A stretch of DNA of 22,861 bases from SKVR01 sp041642035 (GTDB taxonomy: Bacteria; Bacteroidota; Bacteroidia; Bacteroidales; UBA7960), in contig JBEPXC010000033.1 of NCBI GenBank assembly GCA_041642035.1, positions 1 through 22,861 on the forward strand, given 5' to 3'. A program made the position numbers and the translations under genes. How positions within the stretch are numbered: position 1 is the first letter of the stretch; each line of letters begins with the position of its first letter. The notes under the pieces were generated by a model. That model was given only the letters and a program-made list of their open reading frames with translations. It had not been told where the DNA came from and ran no database searches. Below, piece after piece: positions 1-8,583 of the stretch.

Positions 1-587
1 GTGATACGCGGATGCTTGTTCCATTTGTTCATCAGCTCTTCACTCAGACGCAAAGACTGTTCTGGAGTAGGGCTGTTGGGCACAGCAAAATCAATAACAC
101 TCTCAGATAATACCGCCCGTATTCCTGCCTCATCTGTTTCGCGGGCAATATCATCAATAAAATAGTACATGTCATTGAAGGTCGTGGTTCCGCTTTTAAG
201 CATTTCGGCAATAGCAAGGCGGGTACCCAGCTTTACGTTTTCGGCATTTATAAACTCTGTTTCTATAGGAAATATATAATCATAAAGCCACTGATGCAAA
301 TGAAGGTCATCGGCGTAACCACGAAAAATGGTCATAGGAACATGTGTATGGGTATTAATAAGGCCCGGCATGACCAGACGACCTGTCCCGTCGATAATGG
401 TGGCTGAGGGATAATTTAATACTGAATCAGACAGCTCGCCAACAGCTTCGATGGTGCTGCCCTTAATTACAATGCTCCCTTTTTTCCAGAAATTGAATGC
501 TTCATCCATGCAAAGGATCATAGCATTTTTAATGATAATAACCTGGTCGATAGTGTGTTCTTTATTATTGGGAGCTGAAATGGTCAT
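1..587 (-). CDS. mtaD: MTA/SAH deaminase (amidohydrolase), 3' part missing
   Basis: N-terminal 195 codons of a metal-dependent amidohydrolase; the rest lies beyond the left window edge. Reading from ATG at 587, the protein begins MTISAPNNKEHT. It has the small N-terminal beta domain (about residues 14-70), then the metal-binding motif PGLINTHTHVPMT with His80 and His82 as the expected ligands, followed by FRGYADDLHLHQWL. That combination is typical of 5'-methylthioadenosine/S-adenosylhomocysteine deaminases, cytosolic enzymes that deaminate the adenine of MTA or SAH in methionine and purine recycling. Guanine deaminase or another nucleoside-deaminase subgroup cannot be excluded from this fragment. 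It is divergent to the purine nucleoside phosphorylase gene, a sensible metabolic neighbour. No Shine-Dalgarno sequence is visible. Confidence 0.85.
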   Translation of the reverse strand, partial: MTISAPNNKEHTIDQVIIIKNAMILCMDEAFNFWKKGSIVIKGSTIEAVGELSDSVLNYPSATIIDGTGRLVMPGLINTHTHVPMTIFRGYADDLHLHQWLYDYIFPIETEFINAENVKLGTRLAIAEMLKSGTTTFNDMYYFIDDIARETDEAGIRAVLSESVIDFAVPNSPTPEQSLRLSEELMNKWNKHPRI

Positions 588-625
588 AGTAGTTGAAAAT
601 AATCGGTACGATGAATTCGAAAATG

Positions 626-648
626 CAAAGGTAAAAGGTATATTTTAG
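626..648 (-). promoter_or_regulatory. Possible promoter of the deaminase gene
   Basis: On the minus strand TACCTTTG (633 to 626) matches the Bacteroidota -7 consensus TAnnTTTG, about 40 bases before the ATG at 587. A TTTG lies 15 bases upstream of it, shorter than the usual 19-21, so the -33 element is doubtful. Confidence 0.4.
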
Positions 649-754
649 CAAATTTAAGCAATATAACTGAAAATCTATTTTATTAACTTAGCCGACTCAA
701 TGTAAAGACACAGGAAACATTTAATTCTTATCACCACATAAATCTAAAAACATC

Positions 755-1570
755 ATGATGGAGAAAATACAAGCAACGGCTGCCTATCTTAAAGAGAAAA
801 CAGGGTTTAGCCCCCGGGTGGGTATCATTTTAGGTTCAGGACTGGGCGGATTGGTGAGCTCAATAGATGTCAAACATAGCATAGACTACTCTGAGATTCC
901 CGATTTCCCTGTTTCAACAGTAGACGGGCATAGCGGGAAACTCATTTTTGGTCTGTTGGAAGGAAAAGAAATTATTGCTATGCAGGGTCGGTTCCATTAT
1001 TACGAAGGCTATACCATGCAGCAGGTAATCTTTCCGGTAAGGGTGATGAAACTGCTGGGAATATCGCATCTTTTCCTCTCCAATGCTGCAGGAGGCCTGA
1101 ACCCTGCCTTCAAAGTGGGCGACCTGATGATTATAAAAGATCAGATTAATATGTTTCCCGAAAATCCTTTGCGGGGAAAAAACTTGGATGAACTGGGACC
1201 CAGGTTTCCCGAAATGAGTGAGCCTTATAGCAAGAAGCTTTTTGCAAAAGCCGTGGAAATAGCCAGGGATAACATGATCAGTTACCAGGTAGGGGTTTAT
1301 GTGGGCAGCGCCGGACCAACACTGGAAACGGCTGCGGAGTATCGTATGTTTCGCATCTTAGGGGGTGATTCTACCGGCATGTCAACCGTTCCCGAAGTTA
1401 TTGCAGCCCGTCATATGGGTATTGAGTGCTTTGGAATCTCCGTAATCACCAATCTGGCCGTAAGCGAAGAAGTAGAAAAAGGCACCACACACGATGAAGT
1501 GCAAAACGTTGCCGGAGAAGCTCAGCACAAAATGACCCTCATCTTTAAAAAACTTATAAAAGACCTTTAG
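755..1570 (+). CDS. punA: Purine nucleoside phosphorylase (trimeric, 6-oxopurine type)
   Basis: 271-residue cytosolic enzyme, full length for the trimeric PNP family, which splits inosine and guanosine with phosphate into base and ribose-1-phosphate. Visible motifs: GSGLG at 27-31 and HSG at 59-61 (phosphate), RFHYYEG at 79-85, NAAGG at 110-114, Glu191 in PTLETAAEYR, Met209-Ser210 in GMSTVPE, Asn233 in VITN. By analogy with human PNP, Glu191 and Asn233 bind the base and Asn indicates 6-oxopurines rather than adenine. His246 (THDEV) matches the human His that contacts the ribose 5'-OH, arguing against a methylthio-nucleoside enzyme. Two adjacent ATGs (755 and 758) are possible starts; neither has a Shine-Dalgarno sequence. 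It is divergent to an MTA/SAH deaminase gene, so both probably serve purine salvage. No TAnnTTTG promoter was found upstream. Confidence 0.95.
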   Translation: MMEKIQATAAYLKEKTGFSPRVGIILGSGLGGLVSSIDVKHSIDYSEIPDFPVSTVDGHSGKLIFGLLEGKEIIAMQGRFHYYEGYTMQQVIFPVRVMKLLGISHLFLSNAAGGLNPAFKVGDLMIIKDQINMFPENPLRGKNLDELGPRFPEMSEPYSKKLFAKAVEIARDNMISYQVGVYVGSAGPTLETAAEYRMFRILGGDSTGMSTVPEVIAARHMGIECFGISVITNLAVSEEVEKGTTHDEVQNVAGEAQHKMTLIFKKLIKDL

Positions 1571-1638
1571 CAGTATCGTTGAAAGCGTCTGCGTTTATAT
1601 CTTGAGGTAAAAAAACACAGGGCAAGAGCGACAAAAGA

Positions 1639-1646
1639 TAGGTTTG
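1639..1646 (+). promoter_or_regulatory. Isolated -7-like element in the PNP/T9SS-protein spacer
   Basis: TAGGTTTG fits TAnnTTTG, but no TTG lies at the expected -33 distance and the next gene starts 160 bases later. The rest of the spacer (1571-1805) shows no ORF and no clear terminator. Confidence 0.25.
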
Positions 1647-1805
1647 TTTGTTTAGATATCAGGATCTGGTTTTTTCAAATTGGGCAGTAACCGAACATCA
1701 ATTTAAACCTTGATCAGGTGAATATGTGTGAAAACCAGAAAATTGTAATGGACACAGACAATTACTCTCCCGGCATATCGCACCAGATCTTTTAGCAAAT
1801 ATAAA

Positions 1806-3164
1806 ATGGATCAGATGGAAAAAAAAATCATACCCTTCATCCTGATGTGGCTGATATCTTTTGTTGCATATCCACAAACAGCCATTACACAGGCCGATTT
1901 ACCCTCCCTGAACGATACCCTCCGCTATAGCATAGCCAATCATACCCCTGGGATTGATTTTCAAGAAACCGGAGAAAATTTCACCTGGGATTTTTCAATG
2001 TTACTTCCCCTTGATCAGGGGGTAGAACAATACATTTCTGTATCATCCTATAATACCTTGCTGGGTTTTGTATTTGGCAGCAGCTCTTTTGCCAGTCCTA
2101 TTGATGGTCAGCTGCCGCTTGAGGAAGTTGAGGCCGATGCCAATGACTTTCATGCGGTATACCTGAAAAATGAGCAGGCTTTTACCCAGGAAGGGTATTT
2201 CTTCAGCATGGATGACGTACCTGTCCCGTTAAAATATACCTCTAAAGATGTTATCTACCGTTTGCCCATCGAATATGACCAATACGACAGTACTGCATTT
2301 GCTGCCAATCTTGCCTCAGGAGATACCATTTTTTATGCCCGACAGGGATATCGCATAAACGAAACCGATGGATGGGGCATGATAACCACCCCATATGGAC
2401 GCTTTGATTGTTTGCGGGTAAAAACCACCCTATATGAGGAAGATAGTCTCTATATGGCTTCCCTGCCCGAACCCTTAAGCATTAAAAGAACTACCATAAT
2501 ATTTAAATGGCTTGCCAAAGATGAGAAGTTCCCTGTTATGGAAGCAAGCTTTAGCTTATCTGATGATGGAACGCTTATACCTTTCAGCCTGCGGTACAGA
2601 GACGTTTATCGGCTTATCTCTGAAGCTCCTGTAGCAGGTTTTTATGCAGAAGACACTACCCCCATGATCAACGAAACGGTGAAATTCTATAATACCAGCA
2701 CCCCTGACCACACCTTCAACACCTATCAATGGCTTATTGAGCCTATGGAGGTAGAGTTTCTGGAGGTTACTTCTGCCAGCAGTGCTGAACCTTCCGTGAT
2801 TTTCAAAGAACCCGGCGAGTATACCGTTACCCTCGTGGCACATAACGATGCGGGCAGCGACACCCTCATTAAAATAGATTACATTCAGGTATCGGATACC
2901 CTTACTTCCATTTCAAATATACCTACAGAAAATATCAGCAGTACCGTTTTCATTAAAGATTATGGGAATATTCTACGAATCAATTACAAGCGTAAACCTT
3001 CTTTGGCAATCATATACGACATGACCGGAAAACAAATGATGCATATCAACAGTCCCACCCGGCATATTAATATCTCAGGTCTGAATTCCGGGAATTATAT
3101 TCTGCAATTGATTAGAAATACTCCTGCAATAGAGTCTGAAGCAATCAAGTTTATAAAACCCTAA
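1806..3164 (+). CDS. Secreted protein with PKD domain and T9SS type A sorting domain
   Basis: 452-residue exported protein of unknown function. Residues 5-25 form a signal peptide (charged MEKK start, hydrophobic core, likely cut near AYPQ). Residues 30-270 are a beta-rich region rich in Thr, Ser, Tyr and Asp that I do not recognise. Residues 275-364 look like a PKD fold (APVAGFYAEDTTPMINETVKF, then FKEPGEYTVTLVAHNDAGSD). Residues 371-452 form a type A C-terminal sorting domain, with IIYDMTGKQ, a LNSGNYILQL strand and a C-terminal IKFIKP. This domain sends proteins through the type IX secretion system to the surface or medium. The ATG at 1815 is an alternative start giving a more usual signal peptide (MEKK). 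A small lipoprotein gene follows after 32 bases, probably in the same operon. No catalytic motif was seen, so an adhesive or structural role is only a guess. Confidence 0.85.
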   Translation: MDQMEKKIIPFILMWLISFVAYPQTAITQADLPSLNDTLRYSIANHTPGIDFQETGENFTWDFSMLLPLDQGVEQYISVSSYNTLLGFVFGSSSFASPIDGQLPLEEVEADANDFHAVYLKNEQAFTQEGYFFSMDDVPVPLKYTSKDVIYRLPIEYDQYDSTAFAANLASGDTIFYARQGYRINETDGWGMITTPYGRFDCLRVKTTLYEEDSLYMASLPEPLSIKRTTIIFKWLAKDEKFPVMEASFSLSDDGTLIPFSLRYRDVYRLISEAPVAGFYAEDTTPMINETVKFYNTSTPDHTFNTYQWLIEPMEVEFLEVTSASSAEPSVIFKEPGEYTVTLVAHNDAGSDTLIKIDYIQVSDTLTSISNIPTENISSTVFIKDYGNILRINYKRKPSLAIIYDMTGKQMMHINSPTRHINISGLNSGNYILQLIRNTPAIESEAIKFIKP

Positions 3165-3196
3165 TACGATATATAATTCCCCTAACCATCCGACAA

Positions 3197-3634
3197 ATGA
3201 AAAAGAATGTTTTAACGATTTTATTTTTTATCCTTCTGGTAAATACCTCCTGTGAAAAAAAGGAGAGGGACCTCGCATTTTTACATCAGGAGATGCTCAT
3301 GGCAGGGTATACGGGCAGGTATGAAAAACCTGAAGGAGCTCTACAACTGGCTGCCTTAAGCCTGGTGGGCGTTGAAGATTATATCGCTTTGCGGTCAGAA
3401 GACAACAATATTGTGGTAATAGAATTTAAAAAAGATGACGAGAAAGAATTAATGGAGAGAGTAGAATCGATAGTGGGCCTATTTGAAGGATACTTGTCGG
3501 AAGAAGATAAAAAGCAGTTGACCGACTCGAAGGAGAAGCTGGAAAAACAAAGCTGGCAACACAATAATATCGTCCTGATATGGGAACATGAAGAACCAAA
3601 GGAATTGGAACAAATCATCCGGAAAAACTTTTAG
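3197..3634 (+). CDS. Small putative lipoprotein, function unknown
   Basis: 145 residues. The N-terminus MKKNVLTILFFILLVNTSC is a lipoprotein signal peptide with lipidated Cys19; Asn at -3 is less usual for a lipobox, but Bacteroidota tolerate variation. After the Cys comes the charged stretch EKKERD, which could act as a surface-export signal as described for Bacteroidota lipoproteins (inference). The mature part is mostly charged and probably alpha/beta (ALQLAALSLVGVEDYIALRSEDNNIVVIEFKKDD), without recognisable catalytic motifs. It follows the T9SS protein by 32 bases and probably shares its transcript, ending at the terminator at 3761-3800. I do not recognise the family. Confidence 0.75.
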   Translation: MKKNVLTILFFILLVNTSCEKKERDLAFLHQEMLMAGYTGRYEKPEGALQLAALSLVGVEDYIALRSEDNNIVVIEFKKDDEKELMERVESIVGLFEGYLSEEDKKQLTDSKEKLEKQSWQHNNIVLIWEHEEPKELEQIIRKNF

Positions 3635-3760
3635 CGCATTACAAAAGTACAAAGTCCGTATAGCTCATCTCACTCTCTTATCGGTTCAATATACGAACCA
3701 ATTCCTTTCCCTTTTGTAGAATAATTGCAAAGTAAAAATACAAGATTCATTAGCCTGAAC

Positions 3761-3800
3761 AAAAAAAGTCGGCCTGTTGTAACAACAGGCCGACTTTTTT
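3761..3800. terminator. Bidirectional intrinsic terminator
   Basis: Perfect 12-bp stem GTCGGCCTGTTG (3768-3779) and CAACAGGCCGAC (3783-3794) with a three-base TAA loop. It is flanked by seven A on the left and six T on the right, so either strand gives a GC-rich hairpin followed by a U run. It sits between converging transcription units: the lipoprotein operon on plus and the rpoBC-DUF3467 operon on minus. Confidence 0.93.
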
Positions 3801-3822
3801 ATTCTTAACAGACGTTTAACAA

Positions 3823-4137
3823 TTATGCCTGAGCAGTGGGTCCTCCAAAATTGATGGGTACCTTACCCCCATCAGTTTCTTTGATACTGCCATGCACAGC
3901 TTCAAACTTTGAGATGTTCTCTGTAAGGGCTCTCAAAAGTCTTTTGGCATGCTGTGGAGTCATTACAATCCTTGACTTCACCTTTGCTTTCGGTATACCA
4001 GGCATAAGCCTGATGAAATCAACAACAAATTCTGCACTGGAATGAGTTATCATAGCCATGTTAGAATATACTCCCTCAGCCACATCGTCGCCAAGTTCAA
4101 TATTTAGTTGCGGTGATTGAACTTTGTTATCTGTCAT
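3823..4137 (-). CDS. DUF3467 protein
   Basis: 104-residue protein of the DUF3467 family, which has no established function. Typical features are NIELGDDVAEGVYSNMAMITHSSAEFVVDF near residues 12-42, with RLMPGIPKAKVKSRIVMTPQHAKRLLRAL after it. The N- and C-terminal tails (TDNKVQSPQ, FGGPTAQA) look disordered. There is no signal peptide or membrane segment, so it is cytosolic. It lies 42 bases behind rpoC with no terminator between and is last before the strong terminator at 3761-3800, so it should be made with RNA polymerase subunits. From memory this position is common in Bacteroidota. No Shine-Dalgarno sequence. Confidence 0.85.
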   Translation of the reverse strand: MTDNKVQSPQLNIELGDDVAEGVYSNMAMITHSSAEFVVDFIRLMPGIPKAKVKSRIVMTPQHAKRLLRALTENISKFEAVHGSIKETDGGKVPINFGGPTAQA

Positions 4138-4179
4138 AAGAATTGAGTTTTAAGATTGTAAATAAGGTTATCTGGGTAA

Positions 4180-7100
4180 CTATTCTTCGATCTTTTCTGT
4201 CTTCTTTTTGGAAGCCATTAAGAGATTGTACTCATCCATTGAACCTACAATAATGTTCTCGTAATCGCGTAAGCCTGTACCGGCAGGAATCAAATGTCCA
4301 ACAATAACGTTTTCTTTCAGTCCCTGCAGTGTATCCACCTTAGCGTTTACAGCGGCATCAGTAAGTACCTTGGTTGTTTCCTGGAATGATGCAGCTGATA
4401 TAAAGCTCTTAGTCTGTAGAGAAGCCCTTGTAATACCCTGTAATTGCTGACGGGCCGTAGCACCATGAGCATCACGGGCAACAATAATCTTCTTATCCTT
4501 ACGCTTCAACATAGAGTTCTCATCGCGCAGCTTGCGGGAAGTGATAATCTGACCTGGTTTTAAAACAGAGTCACCCGGATCTTCAACAACTTTTTTGCCA
4601 AAGACAGAATCGTTCTCTTCCATAAAATCAACCTTATTGATGATTTCATTTTCAAGGAAACGCGTATCGCCTGGATCTTCAATAGTAACCTTACGCATCA
4701 TCTGTCTTACGATAACCTCGAAGTGCTTGTCGTTGATCTTCACACCCTGCATTCTATATACCTCCTGCACTTCGTTCACTATATATTCCTGAACAGCAGT
4801 GGGTCCTTTAATAGCAAGGATATCAGCAGGAGTAATAGGACCATCAGAGAGTGATGTTCCGGCTTTAACAAAGTCGTTCTCCTGGGCAAGAATCTGTTTT
4901 GACAAGGGAACCAGGTAGTGTTTCTCGTCACCTGTTTTGGAAGTAATAATAACTTCGCGGTTACCGCGTTTGATTTTCTTTCCAAAAGACACCACCCCAT
5001 CAATTTCAGATACCACAGCAGGATCTGAGGGGTTACGGGCTTCAAATAACTCAGTAATACGTGGTAAACCACCGGTGATATCACCGGATTTCCCAATGGC
5101 ACGGGGGATTTTAGCTATGATAGAACCGGTAATGATTTCCTTGTTGTCAGAAATCACAATGTGTGCTCCAACAGGCATATCATAACTACGCAAAATCTCG
5201 CCATCGGCATTTACCACACTAATAGAGGGGTTACGGGTTTTATCCTTGCTCTCGATAATAACCTTTTCGTAGTATCCGGTTTGTTCGTCGGAGTCGGTAC
5301 GGAAAGTTGTGCCTTCAATCATGTTATTATAAACAATCTTACCGGTAACTTCAGAAACGATAACGGCATTGTATGGATCCCATTCGCAGATAAGATCACC
5401 ACTATTCACTTCACTGCCATGTTCGAAATACAGGTTGGCCCCGTAGGGAATATTCTGTGTGGTAAGAACCATGCGTGTGTTTTTATCCAAAATACGCATC
5501 TCAGCAGAACGACCAATAACGACAAAGTAATCGCGACCTTCAGCAGAGGTATAGGGTACAGCACGTAATTCATCAATTTCGAGAAGACCGCCATACTTGG
5601 CATTGATTTTTGATGAAGTAGCGATGTTGCTGGCAGTACCCCCAACGTGGAATGTACGAAGGGTAAGCTGAGTACCGGGTTCACCGATAGACTGTGCGGC
5701 AATAACCCCTACGGCTTCACCTTTTTGTACCATTCTACCGGTAGCCAGGTTTCGGCCATAGCACTTGGCACAAACACCATGCTTGGATTCACAGGTCAAT
5801 ACCGATCTGATCTCTACGGCTTCAATTGGAGACTCTTCAATCTTCTGGCTGATTTCTTCAGTCAGCTCATCTCCCGATGAAATGATTGTTTCTCCAGTGG
5901 TAGGATCAATAATATTTTGCAGTGCTGTACGTCCCAGAATTCTTTCGTAAAGAGTTTCCACGGTATCTTCATTGTTTTTTAGTGCCGTAGCGGTAAGACC
6001 TCTTAAGGTACCACAGTCGCTTTCATTAACAATAACATCCTGCGAAACGTCTACAAGCCTACGGGTAAGATAACCTGCATCGGCAGTTTTAAGTGCCGTA
6101 TCAGCAAGACCCTTTCGGGCACCGTGGGTTGAAATAAAGTATTCCAACACCGAGAGACCTTCCTTAAAATTAGAGAGGATAGGGTTTTCAATAATCTCAC
6201 CCCCTTTTGCACCAGATTTCTGTGGTTTTGCCATTAGACCCCTCATGCCAGAGAGCTGACGAATCTGCTCTTTTGAACCCCGGGCACCGGAGTCTAGCAT
6301 CATATACACAGGGTTAAAGCCCTGATTGTCATTGGTAGTACGGTCAATAAGTACTTTGGTGAGTTTGGCATTGGTATGTGTCCAGATGTCAATAATCTGA
6401 TTGTACCGTTCGTTATTGGTGATGAAACCCATGCTGTAGTTACCTCGAACCTCATCTACCTGTTCGTTGGCTTCATTGATTAGAATTTCCTTCTCTGGGG
6501 GTACAATAATATCACCCAGATTAAAGGAAAGTCCTCCTCTGAATGCCATCATAAAACCTAAGTCTTTTATATCGTCAAGGAATTTAGATGAACGGGCAAT
6601 TCCGGTCACTTTCATGATACCACCAATGATATCACGCAGTGCCTTTTTGGTGAGAAGCTGGTTAATAAAACCATATTCTTCGGGAACTACTTCGTTAAAC
6701 ATAACGCGACCGGGAGTCGTCTCGACGATTTTCTTCACCAGGTAACCATCTTCGATCACTCTTACCTTAACTTTGATGATGGAATGAAGATCGACAGCTT
6801 TTTCGTTGTAAGCAATGATAACCTCTTCGGGTCCATAAAAAGTCAGCCCTTCACCTTTTACAGGGAATTCTGGCGTGTTCTTTCTGGCTTTGGTCATATA
6901 GTATAGACCCAAAACCATGTCCTGAGAAGGCACCGCGATAGGAGCTCCGTTGGCAGGGTTAAGGATGTTATGAGATGCAAGCATCAGAAGCTGTGCTTCA
7001 AGGATAGCGGCGTTGCCCAGTGGCACGTGAACAGCCATCTGGTCGCCATCGAAGTCGGCATTGAAAGCCGTACAAACGAGTGGGTGCAACTGGATTGCCT

Positions 7101-8472
7101 TTCCTTCAATCAATTTGGGCTGGAAAGCCTGGATACCTAAACGGTGTAGTGTAGGAGCACGGTTAAGTAATACAGGGTGTCCTTTCAATACGTTTTCCAA
7201 AATATCCCATACCACAGGATCTTTACGGTCAACGATCTTCTTGGCCGATTTCACTGTTTTCACAATACCTCTCTCGAGCATCTTGCGAATGATGAAAGGC
7301 TTAAACAGCTCTGAAGCCATTTCCTTGGGTAAACCGCATTCATGCAGCTTAAGTTCAGGACCTACCACAATAACCGAACGGGCGGAGTAGTCAACCCTCT
7401 TACCAAGAAGGTTTTGACGAAAACGTCCCTGTTTACCTTTTAAACTATCGCTCAATGACTTGAGAGGACGATTGGATTCAGTCTTAACAGCATTGGTCTT
7501 TCTGGAGTTATCAAAGAGAGAATCCACAGCTTCCTGCAACATTCGTTTTTCATTCCGAAGAATTACATCGGGCGCTTTGATTTCAATTAATCGTTTAAGT
7601 CTGTTATTGCGTATGATCACACGCCGATACAGGTCATTGAGGTCACTGGTGGCAAAACGACCACCGTCAAGAGGTACCAAAGGTCTGAGTTCGGGTGGGA
7701 TTACCGGAACAACATCAACGATCATCCACTCGGGACGGTTCTCCATGCGGGTTTGTGCTTCACGGAAAGCTTCAACAACTTGCAAACGCTTCAATGCATC
7801 GGCTTTTCTTTGTTGCGATGTTTCAGTATTGGCTTTATGACGTAAATCGTATGACAACTGATCTAAATCAAGCCGTACAAGCAATTCCTTAAGAGCTTCG
7901 GCACCCATCATGGCGACAAATTTCTCAGGATCCTTATCATCGAGCAACTGGTTGTCTTTGGGAAGGGTTTCCAGAATGCTGAAATACTCCTCCTCTGTAA
8001 GAAAATCGAGATAGTTAAACTCACCGGATTTTACGCCAGCGTTTACAATAACATATCTCTCATAATAAATAATCTGATCAAGTTTTTTTGATGGCATACC
8101 CAACAGGTAGCCTATTTTGTTGGGCAATGATCTGAAAAACCAGATATGAGCAACAGGAACCACAAGTTTTATGTGCCCCATTCTCTCTCTCCTTACCTTC
8201 TTCTCTGTAACTTCTACACCACATCGGTCGCAAACAATACCCTTATAACGGATACGCTTGTATTTACCGCAGTGACATTCCCAATCTTTTACGGGACCAA
8301 ATATTCTTTCGCAAAACAAACCATCTCTTTCGGGCTTGTAGGTACGGTAGTTAATGGTCTCTGGCTTCATTACTTCTCCGTGTGATCTTTCAAGTATTGA
8401 TTCAGGAGATGCAAGGCTGATGGTTATCTGAGAGAAGTTGCTTTTTACGTTGGATTCTTTTCTGAAAGCCAT
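4180..8472 (-). CDS. rpoC: RNA polymerase beta' subunit
   Basis: 1430 residues, full length for Bacteroidota beta'. It forms the catalytic clamp half of RNA polymerase. Visible landmarks: zinc-ribbon cysteines 66, 68, 81 and 84; the catalytic loop NADFDGDQMAVH at 471-482 with Asp473, Asp475 and Asp477 holding the active-site magnesium; the bridge-helix segment ARGSKEQIRQLSGMRGLM around 730-747; the second zinc site Cys820, Cys894, Cys901 and Cys904; the trigger loop AQSIGEPGTQLTLRTFH at 926-942; and a charged C-terminal tail KKKTEKIEE. Starts at ATG without a Shine-Dalgarno sequence, 111 bases after rpoB; that spacer holds two hairpins. DUF3467 follows. No frameshift or missing catalytic residue seen. 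Confidence 0.99.
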   Translation of the reverse strand: MAFRKESNVKSNFSQITISLASPESILERSHGEVMKPETINYRTYKPERDGLFCERIFGPVKDWECHCGKYKRIRYKGIVCDRCGVEVTEKKVRRERMGHIKLVVPVAHIWFFRSLPNKIGYLLGMPSKKLDQIIYYERYVIVNAGVKSGEFNYLDFLTEEEYFSILETLPKDNQLLDDKDPEKFVAMMGAEALKELLVRLDLDQLSYDLRHKANTETSQQRKADALKRLQVVEAFREAQTRMENRPEWMIVDVVPVIPPELRPLVPLDGGRFATSDLNDLYRRVIIRNNRLKRLIEIKAPDVILRNEKRMLQEAVDSLFDNSRKTNAVKTESNRPLKSLSDSLKGKQGRFRQNLLGKRVDYSARSVIVVGPELKLHECGLPKEMASELFKPFIIRKMLERGIVKTVKSAKKIVDRKDPVVWDILENVLKGHPVLLNRAPTLHRLGIQAFQPKLIEGKAIQLHPLVCTAFNADFDGDQMAVHVPLGNAAILEAQLLMLASHNILNPANGAPIAVPSQDMVLGLYYMTKARKNTPEFPVKGEGLTFYGPEEVIIAYNEKAVDLHSIIKVKVRVIEDGYLVKKIVETTPGRVMFNEVVPEEYGFINQLLTKKALRDIIGGIMKVTGIARSSKFLDDIKDLGFMMAFRGGLSFNLGDIIVPPEKEILINEANEQVDEVRGNYSMGFITNNERYNQIIDIWTHTNAKLTKVLIDRTTNDNQGFNPVYMMLDSGARGSKEQIRQLSGMRGLMAKPQKSGAKGGEIIENPILSNFKEGLSVLEYFISTHGARKGLADTALKTADAGYLTRRLVDVSQDVIVNESDCGTLRGLTATALKNNEDTVETLYERILGRTALQNIIDPTTGETIISSGDELTEEISQKIEESPIEAVEIRSVLTCESKHGVCAKCYGRNLATGRMVQKGEAVGVIAAQSIGEPGTQLTLRTFHVGGTASNIATSSKINAKYGGLLEIDELRAVPYTSAEGRDYFVVIGRSAEMRILDKNTRMVLTTQNIPYGANLYFEHGSEVNSGDLICEWDPYNAVIVSEVTGKIVYNNMIEGTTFRTDSDEQTGYYEKVIIESKDKTRNPSISVVNADGEILRSYDMPVGAHIVISDNKEIITGSIIAKIPRAIGKSGDITGGLPRITELFEARNPSDPAVVSEIDGVVSFGKKIKRGNREVIITSKTGDEKHYLVPLSKQILAQENDFVKAGTSLSDGPITPADILAIKGPTAVQEYIVNEVQEVYRMQGVKINDKHFEVIVRQMMRKVTIEDPGDTRFLENEIINKVDFMEENDSVFGKKVVEDPGDSVLKPGQIITSRKLRDENSMLKRKDKKIIVARDAHGATARQQLQGITRASLQTKSFISAASFQETTKVLTDAAVNAKVDTLQGLKENVIVGHLIPAGTGLRDYENIIVGSMDEYNLLMASKKKTEKIEE

Positions 8473-8511
8473 AGGAAGTTGTTATATTTGAAATTGTAGC
8501 TATATACTCAA

Positions 8512-8534
8512 TTCAACAAGCACGGCCTGTTGAA
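8512..8534 (-). promoter_or_regulatory. Hairpin 2 in the rpoB-rpoC spacer
   Basis: Inverted repeat TTCAACA (8512-8518) and TGTTGAA (8528-8534) with two extra pairs after one mismatch. It lies nearer to rpoC than the larger hairpin at 8542-8575. No U run follows, so a terminator is unlikely; an RNA processing or stability role is inferred. Confidence 0.5.
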
Positions 8535-8541
8535 GGTAATG

Positions 8542-8575
8542 CTCCGACAAAGCAGCCATGGCAGCTTTGTCGGAG
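8542..8575 (-). promoter_or_regulatory. Hairpin 1 in the rpoB-rpoC spacer
   Basis: Perfect 12-bp inverted repeat CTCCGACAAAGC (8542-8553) and GCTTTGTCGGAG (8564-8575) around a ten-base centre containing the palindrome GCCATGGC. It starts 8 bases after the rpoB stop codon. No poly-U follows on the minus strand, so it is more likely an RNase processing or transcript-stability element than a terminator. Confidence 0.7.
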
Positions 8576-8583
8576 TATAATGT

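Noticed and set aside
451..648. 65-residue plus-strand ORF
   Set aside because: It lies opposite the N-terminal part of the deaminase gene and has no family features.
3683..3699. Small stem GGTTC/GAACC after the lipoprotein gene
   Set aside because: Five pairs without a U run; the strong terminator at 3761-3800 already explains the gene end.
4180..8472. Possible inteins or insertions in rpoC and rpoB
   Set aside because: Both proteins read without extra domains and have the usual Bacteroidota lengths.
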